DNA of 64,000 bases, from the NCBI GenBank assembly GCA_008973525.1, contig WACJ01000528.1:682001-746000 (forward strand), given 5' to 3'. Positions 27,225 through 41,492 of the stretch are shown piece by piece (the first letter of the stretch is position 1; each line of letters starts with the position of its first letter). A program made the position numbers and the translations under genes. Origin of the DNA: Stenopsyche tienmushanensis. Taxonomy: Eukaryota > Arthropoda > Insecta > Trichoptera > Stenopsychidae. The notes beneath the pieces are model-generated. The model was not told the origin of the DNA. It did not search any database and was given only the letters and a program-made list of their open reading frames with translations.

Positions 27225-29159
27225 TTAATTTACAAGATATACCATATTACTCCATCATGAGATTAACATGTCAAATATTGCCCTTTTGTTCTCTTTGATG
27301 TAAACAACTTTTATACATGTCCATTGAAATGATGTTCCATTAAAGAATAGCCAAAGAATATTATCAAATTTAGATGTTAAATCATTTTATTGTTAATGAG
27401 AGGATTTGTATAGGGTTGCTAACTGTCTCGGATTGGCTGGGATGATCCCAGAATTAAAGTTGCAATCTAAGATCCCAGTTGAATGTCTAATGTCCCGTCA
27501 TAAAAATCTTTGATTTTAAATGCAAAATAGACCAATCGAAACCAATTTTTCCTTCTTTGATATTTTTAGATTTTTTGTCATACAAAAAGTGTTACATTGA
27601 TCTAAATAAATGATAATCAGGTGAAGTAAGATCGGATGAATCTAACGGATGAATAATTGCATTACATTCATATTCTATTGATTTATGAGTAATATTAGCT
27701 GTACAAGATCTCGCAATATTGAATATTCTAGATCTTTTTTCAAAGAATTGTTTCTAAATATAAGGAGCGTTTGATGTTATATTTACATTCAAGATAATAT
27801 CCAAAAAATCGATAATTGGGTTGTAAACTCGCGTATGATAATATTGAGCTATAATATATATATAATTATACTTGTGATAAAATTATGAGTAGAAATTACT
27901 AAATATACATTTGATTGCCGTCACTATCATCTTCATTGTCATTCTATATATGATGTTCAATTTATGTGGCTTTCTTGATTGGACGATTTTTTTAATTTGG
28001 TCATGGAATAAATGGACTTTTATGGAATAATATTGATCAAATTCACTATTTAATACAAATATACAGACATAATTAATTTAACGAAGAGAGATTCGTCATG
28101 CTAGGATGGATCCCTAGTCCTTATCATAGCAATCACTCCAATCAAGAGCCATCTATATAGCCTGACAGCGTAAAATTAATAAGGATAGCAAAGGAAGCGT
28201 TGCCTTTTGCATATTTCCTGGAGCTTAGTCAAACTTTGTTCTTGCATTGCTAGTTTCCATACCAGCCATCTTCTTTGATGAGTGCACTCCGCACTTATTT
28301 GGCCATGACATCTGTATTTAGAGTATCCATTCTATTTCGGTAAAACACCGTATTATCACATGTCATTCCGAAAAAACCCGATAGAAAGGTGTAATGTGCA
28401 ATTTTATCATTTGCGTTTTACGAGATACGACAAATATTTTAATCTCAACCTTGGAAATCACCGACCACAATTTAAGTATGACGCGGTTCTTGCTAAATAT
28501 TCCATGGTTGTCGTGGTTGTTAAAAGGTTAATTTTACGATCTAAGCGCTCAATATAAACTCGCACTGAATGAAATTTTACATTTGAGCAGAATTTTAAGC
28601 GTACGACATTCTAACCGCCGATGTAATCCTGTACATGTAACCAAGAATCTCAACAAATGCTGCTTTTGCATTGAGTAACTCGTTAAGTACTATAAAAAGT
28701 ATAATCTTTTTTGTTGTGCAATACAGGGTTAAAATATAAAGTGAAGGAAAAAAATGGCAATGTGAGCAATGGCTGCGAAAAATTTGGACACAGTCTAACT
28801 TGATAGATCAAGAGTTGTTATTTTAGCAATATGTCAGTTATCAAAATTACATATAACTAACTTTCGTCGGTCGATGTAATATAAGATTAGCATATATATT
28901 CCAAAACTTTTATATAAACGAAGTGACCACACATTTGGTAAAATCAATGCCAAGAAAATGAAACAAAGGGTTGGAAGCAAAGGGCACCCCCATTAAATAT
29001 TATTATAAAAATTGGTTATTGAAATATCGTTTCAATAACTACACATGCCAATTTTTGGTCCCATTACTTTTGTGAGCTAAATTGTTCGTGATTTTAGGAG
29101 GTGATTTTATAAAGCTAGTTTTAGGAGTGTCTGTGTGAACAAAATGTTACGATTTTTTA

Positions 29160-30070
29160 CCATTCTTTTGCACATTCCTTGCAATAAAAATCACCCCTTA
29201 ACCAATAATATTATATCAGAATTAGCTTCATGTTGATTATAATTAAGTATAAAATTTTTATGCAAATATTTTAAATAATTGGTTTACAACTTTTTGCGTT
29301 AGAGTTCCCGCCAGTTGAAAAAAATTGTTTCGAGAAAATCGCGTTTGGAAATAAAATAACCGAAAACGAGAAATTTAAGGCAGTAATAAATGATATAAAT
29401 TGCCTAGCGGCTAATCAGCTATTCCAGCACCATATAGCAACTCTTCGTCGTCTTTATACGCATAATTTTGAGCTTGTATCTCCTCTTTTAGAGCTTTCCG
29501 AGCTTTCTTGGTCTCCGCTGCGCTGCGTCTATTCTGTCGGTTGACGTGCTGCTCATCCAATTGTCGTACATGATTGAAGCTCTGCGAGCCAACAACTACT
29601 TTCAGCTCGTTCATAATCATTACAAGTGCTGAATTTCCTTCAATCAATAAGGCAAAAACCATAAATGCCGCAACCTTGATTACTTTTAGGCCAGATTGTA
29701 GTTGATTTGGAACCAATCGCCAAACGTCGGGTTGAAATATTCGTTTGCATTCTGCGTATAACCACCTAAACATCTCTTCAAGAATTCATCTTTCGACAAA
29801 TCTTATATATATTGGAAGAATTTATTTCTGAAGGTCAGAGGTGCAATGGAGAAAAGTGCGCTTCAGGTTCCGTTCCAAGCGTTTTAGCTTTTTTTGCTGG
29901 CACTTGTATCTTCACTAAAACTTGATTGACTCTTGATGTATCGATTTCCGTGGAAGGATCTGTTACGTACTTTACTATATCGGTCTGTGGTATCCTATTT
30001 TCCTTTCGAATAAGATTATATTTTGAAAGCCAAAGCTAAACTGATGATAACCGACGCTATGTCGAAACGA
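29160..30070 (-). mobile_element. uncharacterised repeat family K, copy 1 with ORF
   Basis: About 900 bp are co-linear with 44470..45165, with shared landmarks CATTCTTTTGCAC, AGAATTAGCTTCATG, AGCTATTCCAGCACCATATAG, GCATAATTTTGAGCTTG and GTGGTATCCTATTTTCCTTTCG. Copies in two places mark it as mobile or once mobile. I see no clear terminal repeats. It carries the 120-codon frame at 29411..29773. Confidence 0.65.
29411..29773 (-). CDS. hypothetical element-encoded protein, 120 codons (partial?)
   Basis: An open frame inside repeat K. The N-terminal half has a hydrophobic stretch (IKVAAFMVFALLIEGNSALV) and the C-terminal half is highly charged (VNRQNRRSAAETKKARKALK), ending LLYGAGIAD then stop. 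The second copy at 44.7 kb preserves the C-terminal coding pattern but is broken. The arrangement resembles the C-terminal part of a transposon-encoded protein, but I cannot name a family. Whether it is expressed is unknown, and the start codon is arbitrary. Confidence 0.4.
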   Translation of the reverse strand: MFRWLYAECKRIFQPDVWRLVPNQLQSGLKVIKVAAFMVFALLIEGNSALVMIMNELKVVVGSQSFNHVRQLDEQHVNRQNRRSAAETKKARKALKEEIQAQNYAYKDDEELLYGAGIAD

Positions 30071-33000
30071 TACCAACGCTTCTAGTATCTTCTAGTTAAG
30101 ACCTCTATTCTAAGAATTTACAAATAAGAACGATTGTAGACATCTCCCTCTTCTTTAATTTCTTTTTTCTTCCCGTAATACAGGGGTATTGAGCTAGGTA
30201 GTGAACAAGGATCTACTATGTGGCCACTCCGTACTACGTGTTGGCTCCAGCACCGATTTGCGTTCACTATAGTGCTCATAGCATCGGAAAAAATCGGAAT
30301 TTTGTTGTGAAACTTGGAAAACATATTCTTGAATAGTTATACTAATAATTTATAAAATAAAAAAAATCGATTTTTCGAACCGTCTAAACTGGTTTCCCCC
30401 CCCCCTTAATTGATTATATCCACACAAATTGAATTAAGGAAATTATCGTATTGTTTTAAAAATGAAATGATTATTTTTAATTATGTTAAAAAGATAAATA
30501 AATCTCTTAAGACTTTTGTGAGTCTGTATGCATCTCACAAACAACAGGAATCTCACATTTGGCTAAGTTAATCTTTTAAATTTTCTTGTGGCAATTATTG
30601 TAACAATCTTGAGTTTGCAAACCATTCTACAAGAGTTACCACATACTTTATGTGAAACAATCTTACACGACTATCATGACTGTCAAATAAATACAGATTC
30701 TATGCGAAAATATGCAAAATTTTCATAAGAAAATTCTAAATAGCATGAATGTGGACGAAGGAGTTTAAAGTTTACTTCAGAGCAGTAAGACCGACAACAA
30801 GTAAACTTCTTATCTATTAACAATCTACACCAACAATACTGAAAGGATATGCTACACGCAAGTTTAAACATATGTGATCCAAGAACGACTTGTAAGAATA
30901 TCGACAATCTTAAGTTCAACTGGTTCTTATTTAGACCTTCGATAAAAGGTAAATATCATATGTAAATGCCTGAAGATGTTAAATATATTTATTAATTATG
31001 AATGTAAAAAAGCGAAATCTCTGTAATACTACCTGATATTTTGATTCTAAGCCAACTGATTTCTATAGTCAAAGGATCCACGATTTGGCAACAACATTGG
31101 AGAAAGTTATTGGTGTTACACAGCCCGATCAGTACTTTTCAAGTTTCATTGCGAAATTCTATTCATTTAATTCTATATTATTGCAATAAATCTGCAAACT
31201 AAATCAATAAAAAATATAATGCGTTCGAAATTTACAGTAATGATGACAACGAGCAAAAAGATCTGAAATTTCATGGAAATCATGATTATAATAAGGATAG
31301 GTACAACGACCTAAGTGCTTCGGAACCTGTATCGGTCGACAAGTCGAACAAGTCTATATGTGTCGTTCAGTTTAGAGTATACAAACGAAGAATGGACATC
31401 AGTGGACAGGCAAGGAATAATATAGTACAAGTGAAGATTTATGACTTTTGAAGTAGAACATCAAAATAACCAACAACTAATATTAAATTAATTAAGGTCG
31501 TTAAACATGATTATAATACAGATCAAGTGTTACAAGCTGCATTTCAACATTATTTATATTTAGTTGATAGCTCTCATACCTGAACAGTGTTAATTGTATT
31601 GCGCAAAAAAATCCATTCACCTGAAAATATCGACCATTCCTGTTCACGCAAGCTGAAAAATGAAGTTCACCTGAAGCCCTACAACATCTAAATAGTGCAA
31701 AATCTCATGGATGAGCCAATAGAAAGCAATGACGACAAAAGAGCAATGCCACTGAAATGCTTGCAAATAAATTATGCCTACCTAATCATTATATTGAATA
31801 AAGAACGAACCAATATTTTGTCAATTAATAATACGAACGTGCCTGATTGAAATAATTTGTAGCGATGAGTAACTTTGGAAAAGCGAAGACTTGCTCAGGT
31901 CATAATGTGATTGTCAAAGATGGTTTCAGTTTGTGATTTTATATCAGGATGTGCCTACCAAAAAAATTCAGCACTGTAGCATAAAACTACAAACTAAATA
32001 TTTTTGATTTTATTTCCACGCAGCATTTCCATTTATATGTATAGGTAGGGTTTATCAATATTCCTGTAATGATAAATTAAAAGTTTGCAAGTCAATCTTA
32101 TAAATGAATGGAAGCGTTTCCAGAAGATAAGCAGTCGTGCAATGAGTGATACATTAATCACTATACTCAAGGCAATCATGGGGTCGAAAAACAGCTAAAA
32201 ATTACTTATGGACTGATAAAATATAGAAAATAGACAAATATACGAAAAACTTAGTCTGTTGAATCCTATATTTACATAAAATGATAAAAATGAAATGAAA
32301 ATATATTAAAATAACACAATTGTGGCAAAAACTATTGATATAATCTGCCTCAAGGACTATACTTGATTTGTATGTGAATATCCTTGGCACGTATCGGTCA
32401 TGTAATATCTGATCGGCATTCGGTCACGATTACACAGCTTTACATGTGCGTTGTATAAACTAAGCAATTGTACGTCGATGGCGCCTCTTCAAAACTACTT
32501 AACGTTTAATTGAATTCACCAATGCGAAAATTTCAAGCCCACTGTGTTGTTATACAGTTGTCGAAAATCGATATTTGGTTTTAGCCTATATGTTCTACAA
32601 AGCCATCCCTGATCATTTCCCCGGGATAACTTTCGCCTACATTGAATATGGAACAATGGGTCTTATAACTAACTCTGTGGAGATGTGACAGTACTTGCAG
32701 GGATGGAACATTACCTTAATCAAATTTCATAACTCGTGGTAGTAATGCGATACAATCTCTTCAATATTGGCGAAACTTTATCCATCGGAAACCTATTTCA
32801 AAGTCGGTCATGATATCCATCCGGAAGTAGGAAAATTGTTTGATTGTGTTTTGTAGCATATTCCCACTTCTCCATCGTCACTCCCGAGGACATTGTAGCA
32901 AAACAAACACGAGGAAATACACAATGAATATGAATGAATGCTGGCGAGGCGACTCTCTTCATATTGATTGAACATAAAACGTGTCGTGCAACTAATCAAA

Positions 33001-34089
33001 CTTAACAAATTATATCATTCTTTTGGCCGTGATGGAATTCAGATGCATGAGCTCTGTGCAATAAATATTGATACAAATTCTGCATAGAAATATGGTACTT
33101 TGTAAAGAGAGAAACCTAATGGGAAAAATCACAGAAAACACAATTTTTAGCGCGTGCATCATGATCACTTGGCTAAAATTTAATTCTATGTGTATCAGAT
33201 AGTATTATTTAATGGTATCAACAAAATCAGAAATCGCAAATATCAATATTTCCGATCGATCCGAGGATTAGACTGATTTATTGATTCTGAATAAATAAAT
33301 ACTGGGACGATTAATACAAATCGAACAAGGCCACCTACAACTGATTAGCAAACAATCGCTAAAACATAATTTAAAAAAAAGAAAAAATCCAACTCAATCA
33401 TAGATACTTTCGTACCTATTCAAATAATGATATCCGAATTTAAACAAACATCAATGGAAAACCGCCATATAAAAATCTATCTCCAGAAAAAAATCCCATG
33501 GAGACATGAGAAGAAGACATTTTTTTCTGCAGACTTTAATGTACCGTTTCAAATCAAATCTTATTAAAAAATAATTGATCAATGCAAACGAAATATATTA
33601 CTTAAATGAGTATTATCAAATACATAAAGTAAATGGCAAAAATATTATAATTTTTCTCCATGAATACATGCAAAATATTAGACAAAAAAGCAGTATAATT
33701 TTAACATAAGCATTAAATTTTGAGACATCCACTACAATGTATTTATTTGATATGCGAATTCGATAACTTTCTGTTAAAAATGGAAAATAAGCAATTTACA
33801 AAATTATTTCAAGATTAGACATCTTATTGAATCGAATCTTGAATAAATAAGAATATAAATTTATCACATGGAGAAAAAAATATTTTTGCATTTATATATT
33901 CTATTATTGTTAACATGCCATTATTTATATGTAATATATTCCTATTATGTCATCATGCCTTTAATTATTAAGCGTATATATTCAATTAATAATATTTGAA
34001 TATATTTGCACATAATACTATACATAATTCTATTATATTTTATTCTATTGTATTTGGTTAAAAAATATAATAGAATGTTATAGTGTAAA

Positions 34090-34330
34090 ATGTCGACTCC
34101 ATTGGACATGACAAAAGCTTTCGATAAAGTATTTAATTACGCGCATACTTCAAAATGTTAAATTAAATGTTAGAACATACACAGTGCCCTATAATTATTA
34201 TAGATTAAAATTTATTTTTACCTTGTTCACCCCTTTGGAACCAGTTAAATCCCGTTTCACCTGTATCAGAACAATTATTTTATAAGATTTACAATAAAAA
34301 AACATGACATAAAATTATTCAATGGTATTA
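34090..34330 (+). pseudogene. decayed reverse transcriptase shred
   Basis: STPLDMTKAFDKVFNYAHTS matches reverse transcriptase block (L)D(L/M)(S/T)KAFD(K/T)V. About 130 bp further, PVWNQLNPVSPVSEQLFYKI may be the remains of the next block. It is AT-rich and broken by stops. It is much older than the retroelement at 25 kb. Confidence 0.45.
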
Positions 34331-36040
34331 AAACTTAATGTTATATTTTACATTGTTTAAGTTCAAAAATTTTGGCTTTGCAAACTTCTTTTTGTATTAG
34401 TAAATAAATTGTTCCATGATAAAAATTTGTGATCAACTTATGGCATAATGACGTTTAATATGAAATCATGAGAAGTTTATAAACTCATTGATATATGTAT
34501 GTAGATAATCAATCAAAGACCAAAAGACAGTGGTAAAGAAATTGCTTCCCGTTTCAATTAAATTTTCATCCACGTTTTGCACATCAAGCTCTATTATTTC
34601 CAGCCCTCTGCGACCAATAATCAGACTTATATCGAATCACAGCATGCTGGTTCTTATTTTCATATTCAAATTACGATACTTCAGCATAATAACACATCGG
34701 CACATCGTCTTTGTTGAGCCAAATTTAAAAAAAGATCCAAGACATAGGACGTGGAGTGCATTAAATGATCTTCAATATAATAAATTGCCTCAATTCACCG
34801 ATACAAGTTATGATCGATTAAATAAGCCCTTGGGTCGAGACCACAATTACGACCCCAATTAAATCATATTGATACTCGGACGACTGAAACTTTTCAAATT
34901 GACGTAAATAATTTCATCTTAGGAGACAAACTGCGAATTGCGAAAAATCGCCATATTTAGCGATCAACCGGTTAAATGACGAAAAACACTTGTTCGCCCG
35001 ATGCTTCGCTTGAAATTCAATAATGACTCATAAATTGTTTTTAATGAAGTGGTTTAATGATTTACAAGTACTCGAAATCCCGTTAGCCGATGAGCGAATT
35101 CCCGATTATTATCGTTCTTCAAAAAAATTACATGTTCCGGCTTAAATATATATCCACGTTTTAGTTTTTGCATGAGTTTTAATAAGATCAATAATGGCAT
35201 GATCATCAACGACAAAGTATTGGGGGAATCATGAAGAAAGCCTTTTTTTGCAAACTTAAAACTATTTTATTGTACGGAGTGAAATGTCCAAGACCAAAAC
35301 AAATACTATAATATGTACTCTATTGAAGCATCTATAATGATTTTTACATATAAGTTATAATACTCTATGTATGTATGTCATCAAGTGAAAGCTGATTCTG
35401 AAAGCTTAAATCTGTAAACGGAAACGTAGGATACATTTAGATCGAAATAAATCTCAAATCATTAGTTGGATCAGATCTTCGCCAACCCATCGCAGAATTA
35501 TCACAGAAGCTTGAAATTCCATGGAACAAGGCATAGAACCTTTTAAAATGTATATGCAAGATGAGCGAAATGGATATTTGGACACCACATTGGAGACAAA
35601 CGATTTAGTTAAAATCGACTTCGTCCCCATAGAAGATTATTTTCGCATGCTTTGTAGGATATGCAAAGAGTCATAAGGAGTTTAGGTATTAATTAGACTA
35701 CATATGTAGTATTCAGGTTTTTACAACAATGCATTCATCAATTTACAAATTAAATATAACTTTATTACCGATCTCAATTCAAATGACCGATTATTTATTA
35801 GAAAAATTTAGAGGAAAGAAGGGAGGCTTTTATTAAAATTGAAGCAAAATATTCAGAAAATGTAGGGTTTGTACCAAAGATGAGTGACTTTTCGGTGCCT
35901 CTTATCCTTGTTTTGTTAAATTAGCATAATTACAATGATGGATTTGTTATATTGTATAAAATTCAGCCAAAATGCTCTTGAAATTGGATATGAAAAAAGT
36001 TACTAGCTATTTAATATTGACGTATATGCGCCTACGCTTA

Positions 36041-36130
36041 ACACTTTCGTAACCGGTGATGCATATTTTGCATCATCACGGGTCCAACCACTGGCGACCG
36101 CATGATGCCACATACGCATCACGATCGCAC
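36041..36130. repeat. palindrome-rich segment, possible TTAA element end
   Basis: TTAACACTTTCGTAACCGG is followed by GATGCATATTTTGCATC, and then by GCATGATGCC and GATGCGTATG-type inverted motifs, in a GC-richer patch. It resembles one end of a TTAA-type MITE; no opposite end was found. Confidence 0.35.
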
Positions 36131-37757
36131 CCTTCAGAGGATAAGGATTAGCTTTAACATTAATATTAAAATAACTATTATTTTACTTATTTTACGTACA
36201 TTTAGTTTATTCATGAATGCTTAAATAGTCTTTTTAGTAGTTTTAAAAGGAAGTCGCCGACCCCTAGCGTAAGATTTTGATCATTTGATGCGGCCACGAT
36301 AGTGTTAAAATAAATACTTAAAGGAATATTGAGATATTTCATGAAAGCGTAGAAATTTAAAATAAAATGCAGATCATATAAATTAAGTTCTTTAGAAACA
36401 AGGATGAAATGTGATACATTGAAACCGCATCCATATCTTATAGTCGCTGGATATAATTCCCAGTACATTGAATTGAAATATCCGATGGTTATCCGATGTG
36501 GGTGGGGCTTACATAACAATTGAAACACCGTCATGACATTAACATCCATTGGTAGTTAGTGGAAGGCCTCGTCTTTATTCGACGAATAGTACAGCGGTAA
36601 CACTAACCGTCCAGGTAAATGATAAATGATGTTTCGGTTAACCCAAGTGATGTGGTAAATAACCGTTGGGTGGGAGTCTCACCAGCAACTCATAAATCAT
36701 TGTAAATCATCGGGGAAGCCAAACCAATTCATAAAATAAGCCGGGTCTTCTGCTTTTCCACGTCCTGCGGTCATCTTGTAAAAATTATTGGAATCTTTTG
36801 AGCACAAAAATGGATAATAAAGCGACCCAAAGCAGGTGCTTTTATTTGATGAAGCAATTATTCGGATCCTCCCAGAATTTAATCACTGATCTTATACGAT
36901 AAGGATCATCCTTATGGGCTACGGATAATTTATGCGAGAATCGCATGTCTATTCCGGACCGAGAGGATGATGGGCATGTAATTGAGAGTCAGCAAGACAA
37001 ATAAGCAAAAGAATCTAAGATAATGAGAGATGAAGGCTCGCATTCGATTCCCATAAATTTAAATCCCAACGTGATGCACTCATATGCATAAACAGCAACA
37101 CAATTGTATCCGATGCATTTCAATATACAATTTTCGAACCTGTAGTTAAATCACGTACCTAATCGGCGCGAACATAACTAGTACCTCGTGGTTGCTTATT
37201 TGATTCCCTGATCGGCAAAAAAAAGAACAAAACACCAGCGTATAAGAACATAAATCGTTCGATCACGAGCGACGTCCGTGAGCGAAAAAAAATGTCAAAT
37301 AACCTCGGATATACACTTTTTGTACTGCGAAAGTATATCGAAAAGTTCACTTGTTACTATATGGAGTCATAAATCAATTTTGTACATTCCCAATCAGTTT
37401 TAAAGCGACGGTGTGCCGATGGCATGGTAATTACACAATTAAACTGGGATAAATATGCAAAAAATCAAATATTTTTATATAAACTGGTTTTTATACATTT
37501 TATAGACAGGATGGTCGTTATCACAATTGCATAGTTAATTGTCAATCATAACACAATACATAATTCAACTAGCAAAAAATATAATATTGATATAAGTAGA
37601 ACCCAAAATGGTATTCGTTTTATTGCTTGGCCGTAATGGGGATCAGTTGCACTTAGGCTGCTGCACTTTCAAGTCGTGTTTTATGCTCTTTCGGTGATTA
37701 TACTAATCAAGAATAAATTGTAATTTCTAAAATTCAAATTCGAAAATCCAATTTACA

Positions 37758-38415
37758 ATGGATCGATTTTCGCCGAGTGAAGAATTTATTCAAAATTTAT
37801 TGTTTTATAATTTTCTCAAAAAAGAAACTGCAACGCGCGCCACTAAAAATATTTGCGATGTACTGGGTGATATTTTAACACATGCGAACAATGTCTAAAA
37901 ATGAAATCCGAAACGCCTTTTTAAGGCAACTTAATAACTGGAGGCTATCAAAGGATCAGGTAGCCAAAAACAGCCAACAATAAGTCCAGCCTGATAACAA
38001 ACAAAAAAAATGTCTGTTTGGTGGACTGTATGAGAATCATTCATTTTGAAACACTTAAACCTGGACAAACAACAAATTCAGTACTTTATTGTGAAAAATT
38101 AGTACTTTATCGTACATCAAAGACAAGTGTTACAGCATGATAATACTGGCTCCCATACGGCGAAAATAACGCGGGAAAAATTAAATATCTTGGATGGAAG
38201 ACAATTCAACATCTTCCTTATTCTCCAGACATCGCTCCGTCGAATTTCCATCTTTTTATGGGAAAAAATACAAAACAAACGATGAGGTCTAAAAAAGATT
38301 TTTAGAATACTTTCGTTAAAAGCCCGTGATTTTTTTATGATAGAGCCATTAAATTTTTACCAGATAGGTGGAGAGAGCCTATATCCAAAGATGAAAATTA
38401 AATTTTATAATAATA
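37758..38415 (+). pseudogene. mariner transposase pseudogene
   Basis: The N-terminus, MDRFSPSEEFIQNLLLFYNF, then LKKETATRATKNICDVLGD, resembles the mariner helix-turn-helix start. Further on are QHDNTGSHTAKITREKLN (second catalytic Asp in HDN) and, after frame changes, LPYSPDIAPSNFHLFMGK. In intact mariners that last motif is APSD; here the third catalytic Asp is Asn. Stops and frameshifts are scattered through the frame, for example after NNV near 37898. The copy is dead. The terminal repeats could not be placed. Confidence 0.8.
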
Positions 38416-38614
38416 TGTTAATAAAAATATATGAGCATTCAAATCTTTCATTTAAAAAACGAAAATCTTCATGGGTTCATCTTACATAATCTGCAAAAGT
38501 TCGTTTTTAGTACATATATCGTGCTTTGGGAACACATTTTTTTCTAAATAAAATTATGAGTATACGAAATGGATAAAATTTAGAGGGCAATTCAAGATTT
38601 CGGGATTGCATTAG

Positions 38615-39466
38615 ACCATCTTAGGATTAGTCCCGAGATCTCGGGACCGGGATTTTCAATAGTTTAAGAAATTACATTGATAAATTAGATAAAAAATTAC
38701 AAATAAGTCCATCTGTTTAATATAAAAAATAACTTGAAAAATAGATAAATAAAACACTAAAAAATTCAAATATTATTTTGAATATATGCCCAAAGTAACA
38801 TTAAAGCATCGAGTGTTTCTTCATTCAGTCTGGATCTGATTTTGGAAACCAGGCAACTTGCTGCTGAAAATGAACGCTCAGCCTCCACACTCGTTGGAAG
38901 TATCGTCATCAGATATTTAAATGCTAGTTCAAGTTGAAGACCACGTGATCCATTTTCGTATAATACCACCAATGTAACTGATAAAATTCCTTTCTGTTGA
39001 GACACAGACTCAAAATCACAAAAATCCCGATTTCCCGACAAATTATTTATTTCCGTCGCTGCAGATGAATACTTATATACTATAATACTTTGATGTGATT
39101 TGTAATTATATTACGTAGGAATACAAAAATTCTGAACCCCGTATCTATTATATTTCATATCGATATTCTCATTATTAGAGTCGAGGTGTAGTAAATACAT
39201 CACCGGTAAGGAAAGGTTATTATAACAATTTGAAAGACATATATGTACTGTATGTATGTATACATAGATTAGACAGTTACTGCCCCTAGGCGTCGCATAA
39301 GCTCCACAATTAGTAGTTACGCCAATGTTTCCAAGCGTCCAGATTTCGGCGGGAATGTATCGATTTGGTAGCCTTTATCGTGCTGGTGAAGTATACGATT
39401 TCTGTTAGATGAAAATTTTAATCCCGAATTTTTCGGGATTACGTTTACTAATCCCGGGATATTATA
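38615..39466 (-). mobile_element. hAT-like family copy 2, longest, with hATC remnant
   Basis: This is the most complete copy of the family. It runs from the 5' terminus CTAATCCCGGGAT (right, near 39450..39466) through the shared body to a 3' region with TCCCGAGATCTCGGGACCGGGA near 38630. It contains the transposase C-terminal fragment at 38766..39041. Nearly all of the transposase N-terminal and catalytic coding sequence is missing, as in a non-autonomous deletion derivative. Confidence 0.8.
38766..39041 (-). pseudogene. hAT transposase C-terminal (hATC dimerisation) fragment
   Basis: The 91-residue frame contains LELAFKYLMTILPTSVEAER, then SFSAASCLVSKIRSRL. This is the conserved hATC dimerisation signature (LP.S...ER.FS.......RSRL). 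The frame ends naturally with WAYIQNNI then stop, so it is the genuine C-terminus. The catalytic region is absent upstream. It belongs to the only family copy in this window that still codes for this domain. Confidence 0.85.
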
Positions 39467-41492
39467 TTTCATAAATATGGACGTTCATTTATAATAAAAT
39501 TTGTGTTTATTACAACAACAATGACAACGATTAAAAAATGTTACTCTTTGAGTTACAATTACAATTTTCTTAGAATGTTAGGGTGATGCATAAGTTTTCG
39601 ATCATTTTAAAAAAAATATATATGGGTGAATACAGATTTTAAAAAAATTGCAAGATCTTTACTATAGGTAATGCAACTGCATTTTCCTTATATGTTTTAC
39701 AGATCATCATTTCGTAAAGTTTTTTCACCATGATGAAGATACATTGATCAAAACCTGTCTTAAATTAGATCAAAAATTTTCATGTTTAGATAAACATTAT
39801 TGTATTATTATTAATAAGAAAGAAAATGCGATGTGAGGAATTTGAGTATCCAAAGAGATTTCAACAGCCAATTATCAATCGTCCAACTTTGCTCTTTAGC
39901 CAAACGTTTCACAGAAGGAAGCGTACAAATATAATTAGACAAAAAGTGCATCACGTTTTACGATACGCTAAATTTAAATCAGCAGTCCTCGTGAGCTAGA
40001 GTGAAGCTAGCCGTGGTCGTTGTTAATCTACCTGATGATGAAATATCAATCATTGATTATGATCAATTTGAAGTCGGTGCCAAGAAATTCGTAGCTATTC
40101 ACACCGTCTAACACTTCTCCCGATGCCTTACACGTCCAAACCGATGCAGATAAACTTAACAAGGCATTTTACAAAATAATGCAATGAAAAACCCTCGACG
40201 AGGAGTTTTTAGCACTGCTTGTTAAAGTTTAACGTGAGTAGTATTTAGCCCGACGAAGGTTGTCAAATGCCCGAGGCTGAAAGTAATTCTTCCGTTATTC
40301 CAAGGAAAAGGGTTTTTTAAACCGACATATTTAATTGAATTCTAACATTTAACACTACAACGTTCCTATCATCCACGAGATGTATGTTTCACAATCCTAA
40401 AAATTAATATAAACGGTAATAAAACATAACGCCTTTGCTCATATTTACGACGACTATTTCGATTATTGTAAAATTAATATTATTAATTAAATTTCGCATT
40501 TAATTGCGCCAAACAGTTATACAGCACAATTATTTAATGATGCCGAAGGAAATCACGCAAATTGCCGATCATCCAATCATATGTATTTGTAAATTTGTGA
40601 CATACAAATTTATAAATGAAAATCCACCCGATATTAAGCATGGTATTAAAACAATGCACTGTCGGAGCAATAAGCATCTCACAAGCCTCATTTGTTCGCA
40701 TACATAGCTTGGTGTGATCGTGCTAATTATCAAGCATATTGTGGACAAACCACAAGTAAAAATATTGATAAGCGTGAAATTAAATTTATGCAAAAAATTG
40801 ATTTAATGCTATTTTAATGATTTTAATTGCATTTAGTGCATTCAGAGTCATTGGCCTTTATTAAGATAATAGCATACCATATGATTTTTACATGGTTTAT
40901 GATATAAAAGAAATTTGACTGCAAAAAAGTTTCTTTTGAGAAGTATTTGACTTTTTGTTATAAATCGTGTTGATGTGAAGACACACGTTCGTCTATCCAT
41001 TTTAGATACCTCTTCTGTTGAGCAGAAAGGTTTCAATATTTTCATTTATCCAAAATGGCAATTAGATTTGGGGTGGTTTAATAAAAATTGAATCATTATG
41101 TATTGTCATATTTTTCTTATCGGAAAAAATATAGTTTTGTCTTATAGAAGAAAAAATAACTTAATTGTCTCTCTTTTGAAAAACAAATTGAGCAATATTG
41201 ATGATATATCTACATAAGTATACTTCTTAAACTAATTACAACTTATGAAGACAATTTACATGCAATTACTCAAGCGAATCTCCGGAACATATTAAATATA
41301 TATAGGGTAAAATTTACAACACCCAGACAAGATCAGTTGATATAATCAGTTATCAATCACAATTAGATTTAGTTTCGCTACTTTCTGGTAGTGCTCATGA
41401 TAATATTTTATACACCGATGATTTCTATTATAAATTATTTCGTTATTTATCAATTTGGCCATATAAATGCAGTCTTTTTGGCAATGTTTTAA

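Noticed and set aside
34530..34862. 110-codon frame on the plus strand
   Set aside because: No motif, no splice context and AT-rich composition; probably a chance frame.
36211..36549. 112-codon minus-strand frame
   Set aside because: No recognisable domain; it looks like a random frame of AT-rich DNA.
37030..37060. tRNA-like GATTCGATTCCC-type string
   Set aside because: No acceptor or anticodon stem can be folded around it; no tRNA found in the window on either strand.
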